Assembly: GCF_036192275.1 (NCBI RefSeq)
Contig: NZ_CP108088.1
Span: 2,791,501-2,855,500 of the forward strand
From: Streptomyces sp. NBC_00250
GTDB lineage: Bacteria > Actinomycetota > Actinomycetes > Streptomycetales > Streptomycetaceae
Reading direction: 5' to 3'
Length of the DNA stretch: 64,000 nt
This document shows positions 55,442 to 63,694 of this stretch, in pieces. The notes below the pieces were generated by a model, which saw nothing but the letters and a program-made list of their open reading frames with translations, searched no databases and was not told the DNA's origin. Positions within the stretch are counted from its first letter, which is position 1. Each line of letters begins with the position of its first letter. The translations under genes were made by a program, and so were the position numbers.

Positions 55442-56003
55442 CGGCGGCGCGGCCCGTTCAACCACCAGCGCGAAGATCGTGGTGGCGGGTGGCTTCGGCG
55501 TGGGCAAGACCACGTTCGTGGGCGCCGTCTCGGAGATCAACCCGCTGCGTACCGAGGCCGTCATGACGTCCGCGTCCGCGGGCATCGACGACCTCACGCA
55601 CACGGGTGGCAAGACGACGACGACCGTGGCCATGGACTTCGGCCGCATCACGCTGGACCAGGACCTGATCCTGTACCTCTTCGGTACGCCGGGCCAGGAC
55701 CGCTTCTGGTTCATGTGGGACGACCTGGTCCGCGGCGCCATCGGCGCCGTCGTCCTGGTCGACACCCGCCGTCTCGCGGACTGCTTCCCGGCGGTCGACT
55801 ACTTCGAGAACAGCGGACTGCCGTTCGTCATCGCCCTCAACGGCTTCGACGGGGCCCAGCCGTACCAGCCCGAGGAGGTCCGCGAGGCCCTTCAGATCGG
55901 CCCGGACACCCCCATCATCACCACGGACGCCCGCCACCGCGCGGACGCCAAGAGCGCGCTCATCACGCTCGTCGAGCACGCCCTCATGGCCCGCCTCAAG
56001 TAA
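55422..56003 (+). CDS. Conservon 1 Ras-like GTPase CvnD
   Basis: 193-residue small GTPase of the MglA/Rab-like group. GGFGVGKTTF at 23-32 is the P-loop, GTPGQDRF at 88-95 the switch II G3, and NGFD at 140-143 takes the place of the N-K-x-D base motif. Together with CvnB and CvnC it forms a module that may act like a eukaryotic G-protein complex under the CvnA sensor. GTG start at 55422 inside the end of cvnC. The second copy at 60693 differs at only three residues (63, 145, 193). Confidence 0.9.
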   Translation: MDFASSSGGAARSTTSAKIVVAGGFGVGKTTFVGAVSEINPLRTEAVMTSASAGIDDLTHTGGKTTTTVAMDFGRITLDQDLILYLFGTPGQDRFWFMWDDLVRGAIGAVVLVDTRRLADCFPAVDYFENSGLPFVIALNGFDGAQPYQPEEVREALQIGPDTPIITTDARHRADAKSALITLVEHALMARLK

Positions 56004-56151
56004 CGGGACCAACCGGGGCGGTTGTCATATGCCACCGCCAGGGGCGGTCTGTGTCCTTCGACACGGCCGCCCGCGCGTTCATAACATTTCGACAGAGAAT
56101 TGGGGCGCCTCGGACACCCGACGCATCCGATCGGTGTCACTGCGCTCACAT

Positions 56152-56175
56152 GAGCCCCGCCATTTGGCGGGGCTC
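56152..56175 (+). terminator. Terminator of conservon 1
   Basis: Perfect 10-bp stem GAGCCCCGCC/GGCGGGGCTC (56152-56161 with 56166-56175), loop ATTT, followed by GCTCTTTA, 149 bases past the cvnD stop. The 340-base gap 56004-56343 otherwise has only weak promoter-like features for the second unit. Confidence 0.8.
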
Positions 56176-56343
56176 GCTCTTTATGCCCGTTTTATACGAG
56201 GTCTGGACCGGCGAAAGCCGCCAGTGCCCACTGTTTGGAACCGACCCCCTTCACGTGCTGCAATTCATGAACTCCCGAGTAGTACGGCCCTGAACGAAAC
56301 ACCGGCACAACGTAGGTGCCGACGCCGAGAGGTTGTTGGTCGA

Positions 56344-59300
56344 GTGAGGCGCAGCAAGGAAAGCTCCGCGGAGCAGGAGACACGGGGCAACTTCACCCCG
56401 CCGTCGCGGACGGTGATGTCGCCCGCGGACGTGCCCGTGACGCAGCCCCCCGTGGTCGCCACCCCGGGCAGCTCCAGCAAGCTTTCGCCCCGCAACTGGC
56501 GGGTGCCCACCAGGCTGAACGCGATCCTCCTCATACCCGTGCTGGTCGGCCTCGTCATGGGCGGCTTCCAGGTCAAGGGAGCGATCGACACCTGGCAGGA
56601 GGCGCAGGACGCCGAGAAGACGGCGCTCATCGTGCGCGCCGCCTCGGAGTACAGCACCGCCCTCCTCAACGAGCGGGACCTCACCGCGGGCCCGCTGCTC
56701 GCGGCCAAGTCCGCCGAGGACCGCAAGAGCGACGACGTCACGCGGGCGTACGCCGCGACCGACGCCGCCCGGATCAAGTTCGACGAGGCCGCCAAGAACC
56801 TGCCCTCGGGCCAGGGTCTCGAACGCCGCCTCCGGCTCTTCAAGGACGAGGAGCCGAAGCTCGACGCGCTGCGCAAGGCCGCGTACACCCGCTCCCTCGA
56901 CCCGGTGAACACCCAGCTCGGGTACACCGGCGTCCAGCACTACCTCACCGAGTTCTCCAACGAGCTCGGCCTCGGCACCGGCAACGTCACCGCCTACGGC
57001 CGTAGCGTCTACGCCATCCAGCTGGCCAAGGGCGCCGAGTCGCTCCAGCGCTCCATCGGCACCCAGCTCCTGGTCCGGCCCAGCCGCACCGAAGCCGTCT
57101 TCGCCCAGCAGTCCGTGGCGTTCAACTCGTACAACTACCTGGAGCAGATCGCCCTCGGCGAGTTCTCCTCCGGTGGTATGCCCGAGGACGTCGAGCTGCT
57201 GAAGAAGGTCATGGCGGGCAAGGCCGCCGAGGGCGCCAAGCAGATGCAGGCCGCCGGCGTCGACCTGCCCAAGGGCAAGGACGGCTCCGTCTACTCCGGC
57301 TCCGCCACCGCGATCGGCACCGCCAAGGGCCCCGAGGCCCTCGCGGCGCTCAAGTCCAAGGGCGTCACGGCCGAGAGCTGGATGGCCGTCGCCACCGCCA
57401 AGTTCGACGGCTACTCCGAGGTCGAGAAGGCCCTGGTCGACAAGGCCGTGGCCGAGGCGATCAAGATCTCCGACGAGGCCAAGACCGACGCCTGGGTCAT
57501 CGGTGGCATCGTCGTCATCGCCCTGCTCGCCGCCTTCATCCTGGCCGGGATGATGGCCCGCCAGATGAGCCGCTCGATGCAGCAGCTGCGCACCGCCGCC
57601 TTCGGCATCGCCGAGCAGCGCCTGCCGATGCTGGTCGACCAGCTCTCCCGTACCGAGCCGGGCCGTGTCGACACCCGCGTCCAGCCGATCCCGATCGACA
57701 CGCAGGACGAGATCGGCGAGGTCGCCCGCGCCTTCGACCAGGTCCACCGCGAGGCCGTCCGGCTCGCCGCCGAGCAGGCCATGCTCCGTGGCAACGTCAA
57801 CGCGATCTTCACCAACCTCTCGCGCCGCAACCAGTCGCTGATCGAGGGCCAGCTGACCCTCATCACCGACCTGGAGAACAACGAGGCCGACCCGGACCAG
57901 CTGGAGAACCTCTTCCGCCTGGACCACCTCGCGACCCGTATGCGCCGCAACGGCGAGAACCTCCTCGTCCTCGCGGGCGAGGAGCCCGGCCGCCGCTGGG
58001 ACCAGCCGGTCCCGCTGGTCGACGTCATGCGCGCCGCCTCCTCCGAGGTGGAGCAGTACGAGCGCATCGAGCTGGCCGGTGTCCCGGAGGCCGAGATCCA
58101 CGGCCAGGCCGTGACCGACCTCGTGCACCTGCTCGCCGAGCTCCTGGAGAACGCCACGACGTTCTCCTCCCCCCAGACCAAGGTCCGCGTCACCGCGACC
58201 CGTCTCCCCGACGGCCGTGTGATGGTCGAGATCCACGACAAGGGCATCGGCCTCACCGCCGAGGACTTCGCGGACATCAACCACAAGCTGGCCAACCCGC
58301 CGACCGTCGACGCCGCCGTCTCGCAGCGCATGGGCCTCTTCGTGGTCGGCCGACTCGCCGACCGCCACGGCATCCGGGTCCAGCTGCGCCCCTCGGGCGA
58401 GCAGGCCGGTACGACCTCGCTGGTCATGCTGCCGGACGCGATCACGCACGGTGGTGGTGGCGAGCAGCCGCTCCAGGGCGACTTCACGGTCTCGCAGATC
58501 ATTCCGCAGCAGCAGCAGCCGAGTGCCTTCGAGAGCGCACCGCCGCAGCAGCAGCCGATGCTGACCGCGGCCGACCTCGGCTTCGACGACTCGCGTTACG
58601 AGCAGCCGGCCGAGGAGGAGCGCCAGCTCGACCCGGTCGACCGCTCGCTGAAGCGCGAGGGGCGGCGTGCCGCCCTGGAGGCCCAGACGCAGAGTGGCGA
58701 CCGGCCGCTCTTCCGCGACGAGGCCGAGCAGCCGGAGGAGTACGGACAGGGCCAGGAGTACGCGCAGCAGGCCCAGGGCCAGGAGTACGGGCAGGGTCAG
58801 GAGTACGGGCAGCAGCAGGCCCAGGAGTACCCGGCCGAGCAGTACGCCCCGGCGCAGGACTACGGGCAGCAGCAGCCCCAAGGGACACAGGAGTACGGCC
58901 AGGAGTACGCGGCCGACTTCGCGCAGCAGCAGGACGGCTACGCGTACCCGCAGCAGGGCTACGAGGCGTACCCCCAGCAGGGCTATGCGGAAGCTTCGTA
59001 CGAGACCCCGACAACCGAACACCAGCAGTACGGCAATGCGTTCGATGCCCAGTCCCACCAGGCAGAGTGGCAGGATCAGAGCGCTTACCAGGGCGGCTAC
59101 CAGCAGCAGTACGGAGCGGAATCGGAATCTGCTCCGAGCGCTCCCGAACAGGCCCCCGACCGCGTAGGCTTCGACCGTCCGGGTCCGACCCCCAGTGCCG
59201 CCCCGGACGCCGGTCACGCGCTGACCGATGCCGGACTGCCGCGCCGCGGCAGCGTCGCCTCGCCGAACCAGCAGGCGCCGCAGCAGCAGGCACCGCAGCA

Positions 59301-59646
59301 GGTGAAGCCCGCGCAGCCGGCGCAGGAGCAGCGGAACGACGCCGACACCACCGACGAATGGCGCTCGACCAACGACGAGCGCTGGCAGCGGGCCGGGAAG
59401 CTCAAGGACCCGAAGGCCGGCGGGGTCACCTCGTCCGGTCTCCCCCGCCGGGTCCCGAAGGCCAACCTGGTCGAGGGCACGGCTGAGCAGACCCCGCAGG
59501 GCGGCCCCCAGGTCTCCCGCGCACCCGAGGACGTACGGGGCAGGTTGAGCAACCTGCGCCGTGGTGTCCAGCAGGGACGCAGCGCGGGAACGGACACGAA
59601 CGGATCGGGCCTCGGCCCGGGCAGTACCTACAACCAGGAGCGTTAG
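56344..59646 (+). CDS. Conservon 2 sensor histidine kinase-like protein CvnA
   Basis: Second CvnA, 1100 residues. Helix at about 58-78 (NAILLIPVLVGLVMGGFQV), extracytoplasmic NIT-type sensor, helix at about 382-405, HAMP, kinase core with FRLDHLATRM (His528) and HLLAELLENATTFSSP. The tail from about 700 differs in sequence from the first copy. It is Tyr/Gln-rich (EYGQGQEYAQQAQGQEYGQG and more units to about 58990), then the common end GLPRRVPKANLV with VSRAPEDVRGRLSNLRRG. The GTG at 56344 is chosen because the upstream stretch is non-coding in character; an earlier start in the frame would run across a terminator. Confidence 0.83.
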   Translation: MRRSKESSAEQETRGNFTPPSRTVMSPADVPVTQPPVVATPGSSSKLSPRNWRVPTRLNAILLIPVLVGLVMGGFQVKGAIDTWQEAQDAEKTALIVRAASEYSTALLNERDLTAGPLLAAKSAEDRKSDDVTRAYAATDAARIKFDEAAKNLPSGQGLERRLRLFKDEEPKLDALRKAAYTRSLDPVNTQLGYTGVQHYLTEFSNELGLGTGNVTAYGRSVYAIQLAKGAESLQRSIGTQLLVRPSRTEAVFAQQSVAFNSYNYLEQIALGEFSSGGMPEDVELLKKVMAGKAAEGAKQMQAAGVDLPKGKDGSVYSGSATAIGTAKGPEALAALKSKGVTAESWMAVATAKFDGYSEVEKALVDKAVAEAIKISDEAKTDAWVIGGIVVIALLAAFILAGMMARQMSRSMQQLRTAAFGIAEQRLPMLVDQLSRTEPGRVDTRVQPIPIDTQDEIGEVARAFDQVHREAVRLAAEQAMLRGNVNAIFTNLSRRNQSLIEGQLTLITDLENNEADPDQLENLFRLDHLATRMRRNGENLLVLAGEEPGRRWDQPVPLVDVMRAASSEVEQYERIELAGVPEAEIHGQAVTDLVHLLAELLENATTFSSPQTKVRVTATRLPDGRVMVEIHDKGIGLTAEDFADINHKLANPPTVDAAVSQRMGLFVVGRLADRHGIRVQLRPSGEQAGTTSLVMLPDAITHGGGGEQPLQGDFTVSQIIPQQQQPSAFESAPPQQQPMLTAADLGFDDSRYEQPAEEERQLDPVDRSLKREGRRAALEAQTQSGDRPLFRDEAEQPEEYGQGQEYAQQAQGQEYGQGQEYGQQQAQEYPAEQYAPAQDYGQQQPQGTQEYGQEYAADFAQQQDGYAYPQQGYEAYPQQGYAEASYETPTTEHQQYGNAFDAQSHQAEWQDQSAYQGGYQQQYGAESESAPSAPEQAPDRVGFDRPGPTPSAAPDAGHALTDAGLPRRGSVASPNQQAPQQQAPQQVKPAQPAQEQRNDADTTDEWRSTNDERWQRAGKLKDPKAGGVTSSGLPRRVPKANLVEGTAEQTPQGGPQVSRAPEDVRGRLSNLRRGVQQGRSAGTDTNGSGLGPGSTYNQER

Positions 59647-59647
59647 T

Positions 59648-60067
59648 GTGAGCATGAGCCAGGCGGCGCAGAATCTGAACTGGTTGATCACCAACTTCGT
59701 GGACAACACCCCCGGGGTGTCGCACACGGTGGTGGTCTCCGCCGACGGACTCCTGCTGGCGATGTCCGAGGGTTTCCCCCGGGACCGCGCCGACCAGCTG
59801 GCGGCCGTCGCTTCCGGACTGACCTCGCTGACCGCGGGCGCGTCCCGGATCTTCGAGGGCGGTGCGGTCAATCAGACCGTGGTGGAGATGGAGCGCGGCT
59901 TCCTCTTCATCATGTCGGTCTCGGACGGCTCCTCGCTGGCCGTCCTCGCCCACCCGGAGGCCGACATCGGTCTCGTGGGCTACGAGATGGCTCTGCTCGT
60001 GGACCGCGCGGGCAGCGTCCTGACTCCTGACCTCCGGGCGGAGCTTCAGGGAAGTCTTCTCAACTAA
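59648..60067 (+). CDS. Conservon 2 roadblock/LC7 protein CvnB
   Basis: 139 residues, starting with GTG at 59648 directly after the cvnA stop, with AGGAG upstream. Nearly the same as the first CvnB; differences include VNQ for VAQ, FIMS for FLMS, EADIG for ECDIG and an Asn instead of His at the end. The two likely do the same job in parallel complexes and might cross-assemble. Confidence 0.88.
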   Translation: MSMSQAAQNLNWLITNFVDNTPGVSHTVVVSADGLLLAMSEGFPRDRADQLAAVASGLTSLTAGASRIFEGGAVNQTVVEMERGFLFIMSVSDGSSLAVLAHPEADIGLVGYEMALLVDRAGSVLTPDLRAELQGSLLN

Positions 60068-60085
60068 CAGACAGACAGTGCGTTT

Positions 60086-60117
60086 CGCGCCACCGCCCCG
60101 TAAGGTGCGGTGGCGCG
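60086..60117 (+). other. Hairpin between cvnB and cvnC of conservon 2
   Basis: 11-bp stem CGCGCCACCGC/GCGGTGGCGCG (60086-60096 with 60107-60117), loop CCCGTAAGGT. It is unrelated in sequence to the hairpin at the same place in the first unit. Confidence 0.75.
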
Positions 60118-60160
60118 GTTTCCAAGGGACATGGACCGCGAGGCAGTCGGAGGAGGAGAC

Positions 60161-60712
60161 GTGGGAACACCACCGGGCTCAAGCCCCTACAACGGTTATG
60201 ACGCGTACCAGGCGCCGCTCGGCGACACCACGCAGAACCGGTTCAACTTTCCCTCCACCCCGAGCAGACAGGGTGTGTCGCAGCCCTACCGGCAGCCTCA
60301 CGCCCAGCCCGCGGGTGCGCAGGGCTCCTCGCGTGCTCCTTCCGCCGCCGGTTCGAGCAGCTCGGGCGGGCACAACCCGCTGGTGCGTCCGTACGCGATG
60401 ACCGGCGGCCGGACCCGGCCGCGTTACCAGCTCGCCATCGAGGCGCTGGTCAGTACCACGGCCGATCCGGCGCGGCTGCAGGGGCAGTTGCCCGAGCACC
60501 AGCGGATCTGCCGGCTGTGCTTCGAGATCAAGTCGGTCGCGGAGATCTCGGCCCTTCTCTCCATCCCCCTCGGCGTCGCCCGAATCCTCGTCGCCGACCT
60601 GGCAGAGGCCGGACTTGTCGCCATCCACCAGCCGGGCGGCGACGAAGCCGCCGGCGGTCAGCCAGACGTGACACTGCTCGAAAGGGTGCTCAGTGGACTT
60701 CGCAAGCTCTAG
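60161..60712 (+). CDS. Conservon 2 DUF742 protein CvnC
   Basis: 183-residue DUF742 protein; the conserved part VRPYAMTGGRTRPRYQLAIE to VLSGLRKL is very similar to the first copy. It has an N-terminal extension of about 50 more residues, GSSPYNGYDAYQAPLGDTTQ, Ser/Pro/Tyr-rich. The start is GTG 60161 after GGAGGAG; ATG at 60131 is possible but without such a site. It overlaps cvnD by twenty bases as in the first unit. Confidence 0.87.
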   Translation: MGTPPGSSPYNGYDAYQAPLGDTTQNRFNFPSTPSRQGVSQPYRQPHAQPAGAQGSSRAPSAAGSSSSGGHNPLVRPYAMTGGRTRPRYQLAIEALVSTTADPARLQGQLPEHQRICRLCFEIKSVAEISALLSIPLGVARILVADLAEAGLVAIHQPGGDEAAGGQPDVTLLERVLSGLRKL

Positions 60713-61274
60713 CGGCGGCGCGGCCCGTTCAACCACCAGCGCGAAGATCGTGGTGGCGGGTGGCTTCGGCGTGGGCAAGACCACGTTCGTGGGCGCCGTC
60801 TCGGAGATCAACCCGCTGCGTACCGAAGCCGTCATGACGTCCGCGTCCGCGGGCATCGACGACCTCACGCACACCGGCGACAAGACGACGACGACTGTCG
60901 CCATGGACTTCGGCCGCATCACGCTGGACCAGGACCTGATCCTGTACCTCTTCGGTACGCCGGGCCAGGACCGCTTCTGGTTCATGTGGGACGACCTGGT
61001 CCGCGGCGCCATCGGCGCCGTCGTGCTCGTCGACACCCGCCGCCTCGCCGACTGCTTCCCCGCGGTCGACTACTTCGAGAACAGCGGACTGCCGTTCGTC
61101 ATCGCCCTCAACGGCTTCGACGGGAGCCAGCCGTACCAGCCCGAGGAGGTCCGCGAGGCCCTTCAGATCGGCCCGGACACCCCCATCATCACCACGGACG
61201 CCCGCCACCGCGCGGACGCCAAGAGCGCGCTCATCACACTCGTCGAGCACGCCCTCATGGCCCGCCTGCGGTAG
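60693..61274 (+). CDS. Conservon 2 Ras-like GTPase CvnD
   Basis: 193-residue GTPase, GGFGVGKTTF and GTPGQDRFWF present, NGFD in place of N-K-x-D. It differs from the first CvnD at residue 63 (Asp for Gly), 145 (Ser for Ala) and 193 (Arg for Lys). By hand count about 18 of 582 bases differ, clustered, with long fully identical blocks, which looks like gene conversion between the copies. It is the last gene of the second conservon. Confidence 0.9.
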   Translation: MDFASSSGGAARSTTSAKIVVAGGFGVGKTTFVGAVSEINPLRTEAVMTSASAGIDDLTHTGDKTTTTVAMDFGRITLDQDLILYLFGTPGQDRFWFMWDDLVRGAIGAVVLVDTRRLADCFPAVDYFENSGLPFVIALNGFDGSQPYQPEEVREALQIGPDTPIITTDARHRADAKSALITLVEHALMARLR

Positions 61275-61294
61275 CTGTCCCCGGCGTTTCGTAC

Positions 61295-61330
61295 CGAAGG
61301 CCGCGTTCCCCTCGGGGAGCGCGGCCTTCG
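61295..61330 (+). terminator. Terminator of conservon 2
   Basis: 11-bp stem CGAAGGCCGCG/CGCGGCCTTCG (61295-61305 with 61320-61330) with an inner CCCC/GGGG pairing, 21 bases after the cvnD stop. Confidence 0.8.
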
Positions 61331-61380
61331 GCGTGTCCGGAGCACGGCCTCACGGCGCCGCCAGGGCCCTGACAGCGCGA

Positions 61381-61421
61381 AGGAGGGCCGGAACCCGGTG
61401 ATACCGGGTTCCGGCCCTCCT
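61381..61421 (-). terminator. Terminator of the accB-accE operon
   Basis: Perfect 19-bp stem (61381-61399 with 61403-61421), loop GAT, 17 bases past the accE stop on the minus strand. Confidence 0.9.
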
Positions 61422-61437
61422 CGGGCCGATCGTGCGA

Positions 61438-61641
61438 TCAGCGCCAGCTGTGCGGCGCGCGGAAGCCGTGCTCGCGCTCCAGTCGGCGCCAGCCGGCCGT
61501 GGTGCGGGCGCGGTGGTCCGTCGTCGCGTCCTCGTCGGACCGGGCGGCGGCGCGGGCGAGCAGCACCGCCGTGATGGCGGCCAGCTCCTCGGGGTCGGCG
61601 AGGCCCTTCTCGACACGGAGAAGGTTGGCAGGGGTTGTCAC
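61438..61641 (-). CDS. accE: Acyl-CoA carboxylase epsilon subunit
   Basis: 67-residue epsilon subunit found only in actinobacterial acyl-CoA carboxylases; in Streptomyces it increases activity of the complex. VTTPANLLRVEKGLADPEEL is followed by an Ala/Arg-rich helix and WRRLEREHGFRAPHSW, the family end. GTG start at 61641 with GAGGAG eight bases upstream, 14 bases after the accB stop. It is too short for some gene callers. Paired with accB as in S. coelicolor. Confidence 0.88.
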   Translation of the reverse strand: MTTPANLLRVEKGLADPEELAAITAVLLARAAARSDEDATTDHRARTTAGWRRLEREHGFRAPHSWR

Positions 61642-61655
61642 GTGGATGACTCCTC

Positions 61656-63239
61656 TTACTGAGGCGGGTTGCCGTGCTTGCGGGACGGCAGGTCGGCGTG
61701 CTTGGTGCGGAGCATCGCGAGGGACCTGATGAGCACCTGGCGGGTGTCGGCGGGGTCGATGACGTCGTCGACCAGGCCGCGCTCCGCCGCGTAGTACGGG
61801 TGCATCAGCTCGGCCTTGTACTCCTTGACCATGCGGGCTCGCATGGCCTCGGGGTCCTCGGCCTCGGCGATCTGCTTGCGGAAGATCACGTTGGCGGCGC
61901 CCTCGGCGCCCATGACCGCGATTTCGTTGGTGGGCCAGGCGTACGTCAGGTCGGCGCCGATGGACTGGGAGTCCATGACGATGTAAGCGCCGCCGTACGC
62001 CTTGCGCAGGATCAGGCTGATCCGGGGCACGGTCGCGTTGCAGTACGCGTACAGCAGCTTCGCGCCGTGGCGGATGATTCCACCGTGCTCCTGGTCGACG
62101 CCCGGCAGGAAGCCGGGTACGTCCAGAAGGGTGATGATCGGGATGTTGAAGGCGTCGCACATCTGCACGAAGCGGGCGGCCTTCTCGGAGGCCTCGATGT
62201 CCAGGACACCGGCCAGCGTCTGGGGCTGGTTGGCGACGAGACCGACGACCTGGCCGTCGAGCCGGGCGAGGGCGCAGATGATGTTGCGGGCCCAGCGCTC
62301 GTGGATCTCCAGGTAGTCGCCGTCGTCGACGAGCTCCTCGATGACCTTGTGCATGTCGTACGGGCGGTTGCCGTCGGCCGGGACCAGGTCGAGCAGGACG
62401 TCGGAGCGGCGGTCCGCCGGGTCCTCGGAGGCGACGGTCGGCGGGTTCTCGCGGTTGTTCTGCGGGAGCATCGACAGGAGGTAGCGGACCTCCGCGATGC
62501 AGGTCTCCTCGTCGTCGTACGCGAAGTGGGAGACACCGGAGACACCCGCGTGGACATCGGCGCCGCCGAGGCCGTTCTGGGTGATCTCCTCGCCGGTGAC
62601 CGCCTTGACGACGTCCGGTCCGGTGATGAACATCTGCGAGGTCTCGCGGACCATGAAGACGAAGTCCGTGAGGGCCGGGCTGTAGGCCGCGCCGCCGGCG
62701 CACGGGCCGAGCATCACCGAGATCTGCGGGATGACACCCGAGGCGCGGGTGTTGCGCTGGAAGATGCCGCCGTAGCCGGCGAGGGCGGAGACGCCCTCCT
62801 GGATACGGGCGCCGGCGCCGTCGTTCAGGGAGACCAGCGGGGCTCCGGCCGCGATGGCCATGTCCATGATCTTGTGGATCTTCGTCGCGTGCGCCTCGCC
62901 GAGCGCGCCGCCGAAGATCCGGAAGTCGTGCGCGTAGACGAAGACCGTCCGGCCCTCGACCGTGCCCCACCCGGTGATCACACCGTCGGTGTACGGCTTC
63001 TTCGCCTCCAGGCCGAAGCCCTGGGCGCGGTGCCGGCGCAGTTGCTCGACCTCGTTGAAGGAACCGGGGTCGAGCAGCAGCTCGATGCGCTCGCGCGCCG
63101 TCAGCTTGCCCTTCGCGTGCTGGGCCTCGGTCGCGCGCTCACTCGGGCCACGCAGGGCCTGCTCGCGCAGGACGTGCAGCTCGGCCACTCGGCCACGGGC
63201 GTCGGCGGGCTCGCTCGGGATCTGATCCACAACGGTCAT
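61656..63239 (-). CDS. accB: Acetyl/propionyl-CoA carboxylase beta (carboxyltransferase) subunit
   Basis: Carboxyltransferase subunit of acyl-CoA carboxylase, supplying malonyl- and methylmalonyl-CoA for fatty acids and polyketides. The 527 residues have the typical N-terminal GKLTARERIELLLDPGSF, the acyl-CoA pocket VSLNDGAGARIQEGV and the biotin-side LLDVPGFLPGVDQEHGGIIR with PRISLILRKAYGGAYIVM. The residue at 420 is isoleucine. This position determines acyl specificity: in the PccB type it is Asp, while Ile is seen in the AccB type that also accepts acetyl-CoA. So this is predicted to be the broad AccB enzyme. The biotin-carboxylase alpha subunit is not here. Confidence 0.95.
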   Translation of the reverse strand: MTVVDQIPSEPADARGRVAELHVLREQALRGPSERATEAQHAKGKLTARERIELLLDPGSFNEVEQLRRHRAQGFGLEAKKPYTDGVITGWGTVEGRTVFVYAHDFRIFGGALGEAHATKIHKIMDMAIAAGAPLVSLNDGAGARIQEGVSALAGYGGIFQRNTRASGVIPQISVMLGPCAGGAAYSPALTDFVFMVRETSQMFITGPDVVKAVTGEEITQNGLGGADVHAGVSGVSHFAYDDEETCIAEVRYLLSMLPQNNRENPPTVASEDPADRRSDVLLDLVPADGNRPYDMHKVIEELVDDGDYLEIHERWARNIICALARLDGQVVGLVANQPQTLAGVLDIEASEKAARFVQMCDAFNIPIITLLDVPGFLPGVDQEHGGIIRHGAKLLYAYCNATVPRISLILRKAYGGAYIVMDSQSIGADLTYAWPTNEIAVMGAEGAANVIFRKQIAEAEDPEAMRARMVKEYKAELMHPYYAAERGLVDDVIDPADTRQVLIRSLAMLRTKHADLPSRKHGNPPQ

Positions 63240-63694
63240 GTACCGACCCTACGAAGTCGGACAAGAAAACCCCGCCGTCGACTCCGTACAGTCTCCCGTG
63301 TCGATTCCTGGTGGGGCCGGACAGAACGATGACCCGACCAGCGCGAGTGAACAGCCAGGGACCCCTCGTGTTTGTAGGGTTCCGACACCGACCTCAGCGA
63401 GTCGGGATGATTCGGGCACTGCCCGTCCTGCCCATGGGCGGCGGATCGCCCCGGCCGTGTTCCACACCAGCATGGCATTCTCCGCGGCACCGCCGACCAG
63501 GTGGGCCGTCGCGCCGCGGCACCCCCGCCCGCTGAAAACGGGACACGGCGAGACGTATGTGCCGTCTCGCCGTGCCCTGTGAGGGTGGCCTGTGAGCAGG
63601 CCCGTACGGGTTGGCCCGTGCGGGTGACCTCCTCTGTGCACTCCGGTCAGCTCACGTCAGCGCATCCGGCTCGCGTCAGCTCTTCTCGGCCATT
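63240..63694. other. Intergenic region upstream of accB
   Basis: 455 bases without a supported gene. The accB promoter should lie at its left; no clear hexamers. At right is a hairpin at 63544-63574 and a shorter inverted region GGCCCGTACGGGTTGGCCCGTGCGGGT near 63597. Confidence 0.45.
63544..63574 (-). terminator. Terminator after the NPCBM-domain gene
   Basis: 12-bp stem CACGGCGAGACG/CGTCTCGCCGTG (63544-63555 with 63563-63574), about 120 bases past the stop of the partial gene on the minus strand. Confidence 0.6.
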
